Positions 52,825 to 59,762 of a stretch of 64,000 nt of DNA are shown piece by piece (the first letter of the stretch is position 1; each line of letters begins with the position of its first letter). The notes beneath the pieces are model-generated. The model had not been told where the DNA came from and did no database searches. It saw only the letters and a list, made by a program, of their open reading frames with translations. The position numbers were made by a program, and so were the translations under genes. The stretch is from UBA1876 sp003446665 (GTDB lineage Bacteria > Synergistota > Synergistia > Synergistales > Thermovirgaceae). The stretch covers positions 1,054,001 to 1,118,000 of the forward strand of contig CP159918.1 of the NCBI GenBank assembly GCA_040616305.1, in the 5' to 3' direction.

Positions 52825-54750
52825 TCAACTTTCTCCTTCGACTTTATCCGAAGTTCCATCATCTGTCCTTCTTCCGGAAGCCACGGAAAGGGGGTCGTTT
52901 AACGAACCATCTTCCTCGACGATCGGTTCATCCCCTTGTTGTTCCTCTTCAAGGCCCTTTTGGAGTAACTCGTCCAGCCTCGAGCCTTCGATGACTTCTT
53001 CCTCAAGAAGAACTTTGGTGATTCGTCGGTGAGAATCGGCATGTTCAACCAGCAACGCACGTACCGTATCATAGCAGTCGTCGACGATTCTGCGAACTTC
53101 CTGGTCGATGGCGTAGGCGACTTCGTCACTATAGTTCCTGTCCTCCATGATGTCGCGTCCCAAAAATACTTCGTGCTGTTTTCTGCCAAGCGTTACAGGC
53201 CCAAGCCTGTCACTCATGCCGAACTCCGTAACCATCTGTCTGGCGATTTGTGTCGCCCTTTCCAGGTCGTTTTGGGCTCCCGTAGTGATGTCCTCGAAAT
53301 GGATCTCCTCTGCGACACGCCCCCCCAAAAGGACGGAGATCCTGTTTATGAGTTCCTTTTTGGACATAAGAAACCTGTCTTCCTCGGGTAACTGCAACGT
53401 GTAGCCCAAAGCCTTGTGTCCTCTAGGGATTATAGATACCTTGTGCACAGGATCGCATCCAGGCAAGAGTTTTGCAACCAGGGCGTGACCTACCTCATGG
53501 TAGGCTATGATTTCCTTTTCATGCTGGGAAATCAGCCTGCTGCGCCGTTCCGGGCCGGCAAGGACCCTGTCTATGGCTTCCTCGAATTCGCCCATGCTTA
53601 TAGTCTTTCGGTTCTTTCTCGCCGCCAGAAGGGCCGCTTCGTTAACCAGGTTGGCAAGGTCCGCTCCCACGAAACCAGGAGTCCTCCTAGCTATCACTTC
53701 GAGATCGACGTCATCGGCGATTTTTACGTTTCTTATGTGAACCTTCAATATCTCTTCCCGGCCTTTAAGGTCCGGTCTGTCGACTACGATTTGCCTGTCG
53801 AACCTTCCTGGCCGAAGCAGGGCTGGATCCAGGATGTCGGGCCTGTTCGTGGCAGCAATAAGGATAATCCCCGTAGTAGCATCAAACCCATCCATCTCTA
53901 CAAGCAACTGGTTCAGTGTCTGTTCCCTTTCGTCGTGACCACCACCAAGTCCAGCTCCTCTTTGCCGTCCCACGGCATCGATTTCGTCGATAAAAACAAT
54001 GCAGGGGTTGTATTTTTTTGCCTGTTCGAACATGTCTCTCACCCGCGCTGCTCCTACTCCGACGAACATTTCGACGAAATCCGAACCGCTGATACTGAAA
54101 AAAGGGACTTCGGCTTCGCCCGAACAGGCGCGTGCGAGCAGCGTCTTCCCCGCCCCGGGGGGACCCAGAAGCAGTACCCCTTTCGGAATACGTGCGCCGA
54201 TGGACGCAAATTTCCCCGGATCCTTTAAAAACTCGACTACTTCCTGTAGTTCTTCCTTAGACTCGTCGCATCCGGCGACATCGGCGAAGGTTACCTTCGG
54301 ACGGTTGTCCAGAAACAGTTTCGCCTTGTTTTTCGCGAAACTCATCACACGGTTACCGCCACCCTGCATGTGGTAAAGGATGAAAATCCATGCCCCGATC
54401 AAAAGGAGTGTCGGGAAAAGAGATGACATCATCGTGGCCCACCATGGTGCCTGCTGGGGGGGGGTTACCGTCACATCTACACCTTTTTCGGCCAATTCCC
54501 TGGCCAGATCGCCGACACCGATGGCCGTGGTCGAATACTTCTGACCGTCTTTCATTGTGCCTGTAATTTTTTCGCCTTCTATAGTTGCGGTAGCCACTCT
54601 CCCTGCCCTGGAAGCCGACAGGAACTCACTATAGGCGAGAGGCTCATATTCCGCAGGTCCCTGGACCGGAGAGAGAAAGACGTTTACGAGACTGACGACA
54701 AGAACGATCAATACAAGGTACAGCCCCAGGTTTTTCATCATTCGTCCCAA
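52825..54750 (-). CDS. ftsH: ATP-dependent zinc metalloprotease FtsH
   Basis: 641 residues. Membrane-bound AAA protease with two N-terminal membrane segments (about 8-27 and 108-126). Walker A GPPGAGKTLLARACSGEA, Walker B CIVFIDEIDAVGRQRG, second region of homology around ATNRPDILDPALLRPGRFDRQ, and zinc site HEVGH. It degrades misfolded and short-lived membrane proteins. The TTG at 54750 has AGGTGG 7 bases upstream; ATG 54741 or 54738 are alternatives. The acidic tail has no recognised motif. Confidence 0.97.
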   Translation of the reverse strand: MGRMMKNLGLYLVLIVLVVSLVNVFLSPVQGPAEYEPLAYSEFLSASRAGRVATATIEGEKITGTMKDGQKYSTTAIGVGDLARELAEKGVDVTVTPPQQAPWWATMMSSLFPTLLLIGAWIFILYHMQGGGNRVMSFAKNKAKLFLDNRPKVTFADVAGCDESKEELQEVVEFLKDPGKFASIGARIPKGVLLLGPPGAGKTLLARACSGEAEVPFFSISGSDFVEMFVGVGAARVRDMFEQAKKYNPCIVFIDEIDAVGRQRGAGLGGGHDEREQTLNQLLVEMDGFDATTGIILIAATNRPDILDPALLRPGRFDRQIVVDRPDLKGREEILKVHIRNVKIADDVDLEVIARRTPGFVGADLANLVNEAALLAARKNRKTISMGEFEEAIDRVLAGPERRSRLISQHEKEIIAYHEVGHALVAKLLPGCDPVHKVSIIPRGHKALGYTLQLPEEDRFLMSKKELINRISVLLGGRVAEEIHFEDITTGAQNDLERATQIARQMVTEFGMSDRLGPVTLGRKQHEVFLGRDIMEDRNYSDEVAYAIDQEVRRIVDDCYDTVRALLVEHADSHRRITKVLLEEEVIEGSRLDELLQKGLEEEQQGDEPIVEEDGSLNDPLSVASGRRTDDGTSDKVEGES

Positions 54751-54785
54751 AAGATTCCCACCTCTCGTTTATCTCGCTTTTTTTG

Positions 54786-55325
54786 TCAGGATGTGGTCCT
54801 GAGCACGTGAATATCTGGAAGATTTCTCCAGCGCCCGGAAAAATCCAGCCCGTAACCGACAACAAACTCATCTGGAATTTCAAATCCCCTGTAATTTATA
54901 TCGATTTTTACCTGACGACGTTCAGGTTTGTCGAGCAATGAGCAGATCCTGATTTCCTTCGGGGACCTTTCCCCGAGGATGCTTGTCAGGTAGTGTAATG
55001 TCAAGCCGGTATCCACTATATCCTCTACTATAAGGACCTTTCTTCCGGTGATTTCTTCATCCAGATCCTTTGTTATTTTCACTACACCGCTCGATTTCGT
55101 GGAAGAACCATAAGAAGAAACTGCCAAAAAATCAAGTTCCACGGGAACCTTTGAATTCAAGCAACGCGCAAGATCGGATAAAAAAATCACCGAACCCTTG
55201 AGAACCCCGATAAAAAGAAGTGGTTCACCGTCGAAATCTTTTTCTATTTCCACAGCTAATTCCCTTACACGGCACGATATTTTTTCCCTGGAAATCAGTA
55301 TCTCGCCTGGACAGTAACTGCTCAT
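54786..55325 (-). CDS. hpt: Hypoxanthine phosphoribosyltransferase
   Basis: 179 residues. Purine salvage enzyme converting hypoxanthine or guanine to nucleotides with PRPP. VLIVEDIVDTGLTLHYL is the PRPP motif, GVLKGSVIFLSDL the N-terminal loop and FVVGYGLDFSGRWRNLP the purine-binding end. It overlaps tilS by 4 bases and precedes ftsH, the canonical tilS-hpt-ftsH order. Confidence 0.96.
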   Translation of the reverse strand: MSSYCPGEILISREKISCRVRELAVEIEKDFDGEPLLFIGVLKGSVIFLSDLARCLNSKVPVELDFLAVSSYGSSTKSSGVVKITKDLDEEITGRKVLIVEDIVDTGLTLHYLTSILGERSPKEIRICSLLDKPERRQVKIDINYRGFEIPDEFVVGYGLDFSGRWRNLPDIHVLRTTS

Positions 55326-56656
55326 GCCCTATAATCCCCCTTGAAGGCCAGCTCCGCCTGTATGGCGATAGAATCTAAATCTTCTTTACACCCGACTTTG
55401 CTCCTGTACACCAAAGTCCACCAGTTGCCCGATGGGGCGACAATAACAGGCCACTGCCTCCGGAAACACCATGGCACCGGCATTTCGCCCGAATGTTGCT
55501 TTTGGAACGTCGCGGCATCGGTCAGAAGACAATTACGAGATTCTTCTTTCGGAATGAACATTCGCCATGGCCTTGTTGAAAGCGACCGAGAACATGATAC
55601 ATGTCTCCACGAAAATTTCCATAGCCCCCAAGAGAAAGCTCCTTCAGGTTCGTCGAAAGAAAGCTTGGCGGCAGCCGGTTTCTCCCTGGTGAGCCAGTCC
55701 CTTTCTACAAGCATTAAATATTCACTGCTCCCGCACATCTCTATCCTGTCTTGCCATTGGAGACGCCAGGGATCTTCCTTTCCTAGAAGCCGCACCAGGG
55801 ATTTCAATCGTCTCCGTTCAAGACTTTTCAAACCGAGCTTTTTGCAATCTTCCACCAGGATTTCAACGGCCATTTCTGCATCGATGCCGGAAAGCCTTTT
55901 CCTGTCCCATGACCTTATAGCACAAGGAACTTCCGTGCGTAGCCAGGGCAGGATGCGGGAAATCAAGTAACTTCGTCTTTCGGATATCTTGCGTGCATCC
56001 TCAGCCAGGCCAAGCAAGTGCTCGCCGATCTTTTTGTTGTATGATTCCTCAAGATACGGAATTAGCTCGTGACGTATCCGGTTTCTCAGGTATGATGTGT
56101 CCTTGTTGGTGTCGTCAGTCATCCACGGAATTTTACGGGCTTTGAGAAATTCCATAAGATCGAGGCGTTTCATTTCTATGACAGGGCGGACTATTTTCCC
56201 CCGTTTTTCCGGTATCCCTGCAAGGCCACGTATACCACAGCCCCTGAGTATATTGTGCAGTATCGTTTCCACCTGGTCATCCGCAGTATGGCCTACGGCG
56301 ATCCAATCAGCTCCGAACCGTTCGGCACATTCTTCTAGGAAACCATAACGAAGCCGCCTGCCGGCTTCCTCCATGCTTTCTCCTTTATTTTTTTCCCGCG
56401 GCACATCGAAGGTCACGCTCGTAAAGGCCAGGTTCCATTCCTTGGCCAGGTTTCCTACGAATTCCTCATCCCTTTTTGCGGCTTCAGCTCGGATTCCGTG
56501 GTTTACGTGAGCCACGATCAGGTTTTCTGCAGGCATGACTTTCATCAACAGCCAAAGCATGCAGACCGAGTCGCTTCCACCGGAAACGGCTGCAACCATC
56601 TTTTGCGATTCGCCCAACCATCCCTGGCGTTTTCCTGCCCTCTTAAGGGCAGCCAT
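55322..56656 (-). CDS. tilS: tRNA(Ile)-lysidine synthase TilS
   Basis: About 444 residues. Converts C34 of tRNA-Ile(CAU) to lysidine. The PP-loop AAVSGGSDSVCMLW, HVNHGIRAEAAKRDEEFV and VGHTADDQVETILHNILRG are typical, followed by the C-terminal tRNA-binding domain. ATG 56656 lies 6 bases after AAAGG. A longer frame to 56719 starts inside the tRNA cluster terminator and is unlikely. Confidence 0.94.
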   Translation of the reverse strand: MAALKRAGKRQGWLGESQKMVAAVSGGSDSVCMLWLLMKVMPAENLIVAHVNHGIRAEAAKRDEEFVGNLAKEWNLAFTSVTFDVPREKNKGESMEEAGRRLRYGFLEECAERFGADWIAVGHTADDQVETILHNILRGCGIRGLAGIPEKRGKIVRPVIEMKRLDLMEFLKARKIPWMTDDTNKDTSYLRNRIRHELIPYLEESYNKKIGEHLLGLAEDARKISERRSYLISRILPWLRTEVPCAIRSWDRKRLSGIDAEMAVEILVEDCKKLGLKSLERRRLKSLVRLLGKEDPWRLQWQDRIEMCGSSEYLMLVERDWLTREKPAAAKLSFDEPEGAFSWGLWKFSWRHVSCSRSLSTRPWRMFIPKEESRNCLLTDAATFQKQHSGEMPVPWCFRRQWPVIVAPSGNWWTLVYRSKVGCKEDLDSIAIQAELAFKGDYRA

Positions 56657-56709
56657 CAAAAACCTTTCATCCACAAAAAGCAACCCCGTTTTTACAAATT
56701 CCCGCACCT

Positions 56710-56742
56710 CAAAGAACAAAACAGCGGGAGCGAAGCTCCCGC
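56710..56742 (-). terminator. Terminator of the tRNA cluster
   Basis: On the minus strand GCGGGAGC and GCTCCCGC with a 3-base loop form a GC-rich stem at 56742-56724, followed by TGTTTTGTTCTTT. It lies about 80 bases after the last tRNA. Confidence 0.8.
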
Positions 56743-56820
56743 CTCCATTTTACGACATGTTTCAGATTTATTGTGTTTACGTGCTCAGGCTTTTGGGAAA
56801 AACCCAACCACTCTGATGTC

Positions 56821-56897
<77 letters not shown>

Positions 56898-57068
56898 ATT
56901 TGCTTTGTTATCAACTTTCCCAAAAGTTATAACGCAAAGTCCTTGAAACAAACAACGTCGTCCCGGTTCGTACAATTGATTGCAGGCAAGGAGCCTTGTT
57001 TTCGATCTAAATAAAGAAAAATCGGAAGGCGAAGGCACCAACCTTCCGTTTTCTGGTTTTTTTAAAAA

Positions 57069-57145
57069 TGGTGGCGGTGAGTGGAGTCGAACCACTGACA
57101 CTGCGGGTATGAACCGCATGCTCTCGCCAACTGAGCTACACCGCC
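57069..57145 (-). tRNA. Elongator tRNA-Met (CAT)
   Basis: 77 bases with CCA. Acceptor GGCGGTG, D arm AGCTCAGTTGGCGAGAGC, anticodon loop TTCATAC, T arm GTGGTTCGACTCCAC. The GGCGGTG acceptor resembles elongator Met rather than the lysidine-modified Ile(CAU) tRNA, though the anticodon alone cannot separate them. Confidence 0.9.
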
Positions 57146-57148
57146 GTT

Positions 57149-57226
<78 letters not shown>

Positions 57227-57247
57227 ATAAAGGCCTTGTCGCTGTTT

Positions 57248-57334
57248 TGGTGCCGGGCGCGGGAATCGAACCCGCATGGACTTCCGTCCACAGGATTTTA
57301 AGTCCCGTGCGTCTACCGTTTCCGCCAGCCCGGC
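57248..57334 (-). tRNA. tRNA-Leu (TAA)
   Basis: 87 bases with CCA and a long variable arm. Anticodon loop CTTAAAA, anticodon TAA; T arm GCGGGTTCGATTCCCGC. First gene of the tRNA cluster. Confidence 0.95.
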
Positions 57335-57345
57335 CGGCGGACATT

Positions 57346-57374
57346 ATTATATGCACCGTCCCTGAAACCGTCAA
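57346..57374 (-). promoter_or_regulatory. Strong promoter of the tRNA cluster
   Basis: TTGACG (57374-57369), 17-base spacer, TATAAT (57351-57346) on the minus strand, a near-consensus sigma70 promoter. The start point falls about 5 bases before tRNA-Leu. Confidence 0.9.
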
Positions 57375-57424
57375 GCGGAAGGGCCTTCTCAACAAAATCT
57401 GGTAAAAAACCTCGGGTGGGATGC

Positions 57425-57453
57425 TTGTTATCTCGTAACAGCAATGCTAGAAT
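57425..57453 (+). promoter_or_regulatory. Promoter of the TrpR-like regulator gene
   Basis: TTGTTA (57425-57430), 17-base spacer, TAGAAT (57448-57453) on the plus strand. It is divergent from the tRNA promoter with about 50 bases between the two -35 boxes. The start is near 57460, about 40 bases before the ATG. Confidence 0.75.
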
Positions 57454-57470
57454 TTGCTAAAGTACGCAAA
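57453..57470. promoter_or_regulatory. Palindromic operator candidate at the TrpR-like gene start point
   Basis: TTTGC-N8-GCAAA at 57453-57470 lies directly on the predicted start point and downstream of the -10 box, the place expected for an autorepressor site. Dyads of this kind are used by TrpR-family proteins. Confidence 0.5.
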
Positions 57471-57500
57471 ATAGTTTTAGCCATAAGGAGGAGATTGTTC

Positions 57501-57794
57501 ATGGCCGAAAAATGGAAAGACAGACTTACCGATCAACTTTGCAAAGGGATTCTATCTCTGGAAACGGTTGAAGAAGTCTACTGTTTCCTTGAGGATATTG
57601 CCACGATCGGTGAAATCAGGGCTCTGGCCCAGCGACTGGAAGTAGCACGGCTTTTGAGTGAAGGGTATACCTACCCGCAAATAGCACAGCAGACCGGCGC
57701 CAGCACTGCCACGATAAGCCGTGTGAAGAAGTTTCTCGAATACGGGGCGGACGGCTACAAGATGGTCCTTGAGAGGATCAAGGAGCAGGAATAA
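57501..57794 (+). CDS. yerC: YerC/YecD-type TrpR-like DNA-binding protein
   Basis: 97 residues. Trp repressor superfamily, the YerC branch found in Gram-positive-like bacteria. A helix-turn-helix is seen in YTYPQIAQQTGASTATISRVKKFL, preceded by EIRALAQRLEVARLLSEG. No tryptophan-binding pocket can be deduced. ATG 57501 has AAGGAGGAG 7 bases upstream; a longer frame from 57444 begins before the predicted transcription start. The only plus-strand protein gene in the window. Confidence 0.93.
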   Translation: MAEKWKDRLTDQLCKGILSLETVEEVYCFLEDIATIGEIRALAQRLEVARLLSEGYTYPQIAQQTGASTATISRVKKFLEYGADGYKMVLERIKEQE

Positions 57795-57823
57795 GGCTTT
57801 AACAAAAAACTTCTGGTTTTTTC

Positions 57824-57869
57824 GGGAGATCTATCCGTCATAAAAAAGGACGGAAGATCTCCCTTTTTT
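57824..57869 (+). terminator. Terminator after the TrpR-like gene
   Basis: GGGAGATCT (57824-57832) and AGATCTCCC (57855-57863) form a 9-bp stem, with an inner CCGTC/GACGG pairing, followed by TTTTTT on the plus strand. The convergent minus-strand gene ends inside the T-run at 57868. Confidence 0.9.
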
Positions 57870-59022
57870 ACCAGGTACCGGTTCGCGAAATTTTACGCAA
57901 CATCCCGAGCAACAAGTTCTCTTTCACAGTCATGGCTCCTTCGGGGCACATTTCATGGCAACAAAGGCATTTGACACATTTGCTCCTGTCAATTTCAGGA
58001 ATACGCTTTATAGTTATCGCTTGTACCGGGCACACTTTTTCGCATACACCACAGCTAACACATTTTTCTGGGATAAGTTCCGGATAGAGAAATAACAATC
58101 TGTGACAAAAGCCTATAAACCTTTCGGGGATATTTCCGATCACTGATGTAGCTTTTTTAAAAGACGGGATTCGGAGCTCCTCCAGTTTCGCCCCACGGAC
58201 TTCGATTTCCTCCATACCCCGGGGGCCGAGGCCAGACTTTGCGGCCTCTTCCAAAAAAGGCACAGAAAAGGGCTTTACGTATCCCATCATGAAAGCCGCG
58301 ACCGCATCCAGGGCCAGCGCATTCCGTGATGCCAAAACCCACCCGGCGAAGCGAGGCATGCCCCTGGAGGGACCGTTACCTTCCATACACCAGACGGCAT
58401 CGAGAATGTTGAACTCCGGAGGGCGTACAAGGAAAAGATCGATGATCGAACGGTACAGGTGAGCTTTCCCTTTCGCGCTGTGTGCAGCCATCCTGGTATC
58501 CCGGTCTGCTGTTCCGAAGACATTTTTTATAGATGCCGTAATCTCGGTCTCTACATGAGTCTTGAGTTTAGCGATGTTAATCACCGAATCTGACGATAGC
58601 CATATGGACGATATGCTGACTCTTTCAAGAGCCAGCGATTTGGGTAACCTTAGCGATTTATAACCGTCACGCGAAAGAAGGGAAACTTCGGCCAGGCCTT
58701 CTTTTTTTATCTCCCACATTCCCGTTGCTCGAAAAAGACTTTCTTTTCTGTCCGTGAAAATATACCCGGGATTGTCGGCTACAAGCAAAGAGGAAGCAGG
58801 AAATTTTTCTTTTAAAAGACTCGCAGTTTCCCGCACGATTGTCGGGTGGGAGGTAACAGCCTCATCGGGCTCCCTGGGGGAAAGCAGGTTTGGTTTCAGC
58901 AATACTTGCTTTCCCACAGAGGGAAGTCCTCCCGCTTTTTCTATCGCGACACGAAGGGCACTGTTTACATTTTCATCTGAGTAGTCGGGACAAGCCGCGC
59001 ACCCTACAATGTAATGCTTCAA
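57868..59022 (-). CDS. DUF362 domain protein with C-terminal 2x[4Fe-4S] ferredoxin
   Basis: About 384 residues. DUF362 core (LLKPNLLSPREPDEAVTSHPTIV, VINIAKLKTHVETEITASIKNVFG) and a C-terminal ferredoxin with CVSCGVCEKVCP and CVKCLCCHEMCP. DUF362-ferredoxin proteins are common in anaerobes; the function is unknown, electron transfer is an inference. The TTG at 59022 overlaps the nth stop (TTGA) and sits where the domain begins; ATG 59070 is an alternative but would add a 16-residue stretch lying inside nth. Confidence 0.87.
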   Translation of the reverse strand: MKHYIVGCAACPDYSDENVNSALRVAIEKAGGLPSVGKQVLLKPNLLSPREPDEAVTSHPTIVRETASLLKEKFPASSLLVADNPGYIFTDRKESLFRATGMWEIKKEGLAEVSLLSRDGYKSLRLPKSLALERVSISSIWLSSDSVINIAKLKTHVETEITASIKNVFGTADRDTRMAAHSAKGKAHLYRSIIDLFLVRPPEFNILDAVWCMEGNGPSRGMPRFAGWVLASRNALALDAVAAFMMGYVKPFSVPFLEEAAKSGLGPRGMEEIEVRGAKLEELRIPSFKKATSVIGNIPERFIGFCHRLLFLYPELIPEKCVSCGVCEKVCPVQAITIKRIPEIDRSKCVKCLCCHEMCPEGAMTVKENLLLGMLRKISRTGTW

Positions 59023-59762
59023 GACCCTGCCGTTTCCTTTCCCGTCAGGCAAAGATACCTTATTGGACATCGTGCGCACTCTGGTTTGCGGGAGCGGCAA
59101 ATGTTTTTGCCGTGCAGTATCAGATTCAGGTGGGCTCCCAGATGCCTTTTCGGGGGGATTATCTCTTCCAGACGGGCTTGTATGCTCTCAGCCGAAGCGG
59201 AAGGATGGAACCATCCTATCCTTCGGCTCACCCTGGAAACGTGAGTATCCACCGGGAAAGCCGGCATGTCAAGGTTGAACAAGAGCACACACGCCGCTGT
59301 CTTGGGCCCTACACCGGGCAGGTTCTGCAGGAAATCACGGGCACTAATGTGATCCCATTCTTTCAGTTCATCCAGGTTGAGCTTTCCGAAGACATCTTCA
59401 ACCGTTTCAAGAATAGCTTTAATTCGACCTGCCTTTATATTTGAAATGCCGGCGCTTTTAATAGCCTCAGCGATTTCTTTTGTTTCGGCTTCAAGGACAT
59501 CCTCCCACGTCGGATAAAGCCGGCGGAGCCTTTCATAGGCCCTGTCTCTGTTCAAGTCGTTGGTGTTCTGGGAAAGCACTGTCCTGATCAAACCGTCCAA
59601 AGGCCTTTCCCCTGATGCGACCGACTGTGTGCTTTCCTGTCGCCAGAGGCTTTCAATTATATCCAGGCATAACGCCACATGCGCGGGATCAGGATTACCT
59701 TCCGATTGGACTTCAGGCTTTGTTTCAGAATGTTTCCTTATGGTTGTTTCAGGTCCGGCCAT
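59019..59762 (-). CDS. nth: Endonuclease III
   Basis: About 247 residues. Base-excision glycosylase/AP lyase for oxidised pyrimidines. Helix-hairpin-helix LPGVGPKTAACVL holds the catalytic lysine, PVDTHVSRVSRRIGW the catalytic aspartate. The [4Fe-4S] loop Cx6Cx2Cx5C is present (CRSRKPECARCPIRYLC). The N-terminal ~40 residues are extra and low in complexity. Its start overlaps the end of the Lon-like gene. Confidence 0.95.
   Translation of the reverse strand: MAGPETTIRKHSETKPEVQSEGNPDPAHVALCLDIIESLWRQESTQSVASGERPLDGLIRTVLSQNTNDLNRDRAYERLRRLYPTWEDVLEAETKEIAEAIKSAGISNIKAGRIKAILETVEDVFGKLNLDELKEWDHISARDFLQNLPGVGPKTAACVLLFNLDMPAFPVDTHVSRVSRRIGWFHPSASAESIQARLEEIIPPKRHLGAHLNLILHGKNICRSRKPECARCPIRYLCLTGKETAGS

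Noticed and set aside
53416..54228. Plus-strand open frame of 270 codons inside ftsH
   Set aside because: Antisense to the AAA domain of FtsH; composition reflects the opposite strand.
57069..57145. Lysidine-type tRNA-Ile (CAU) near tilS
   Set aside because: Acceptor GGCGGTG and the anticodon stem resemble elongator Met; Ile(CAU) normally has a different acceptor. The CAT anticodon alone cannot decide, so a small doubt remains.
57824..57869. Bidirectional terminator serving the DUF362 gene
   Set aside because: On the minus strand the stem is followed by A-rich sequence, not a T-run, so only the plus-strand use is supported.
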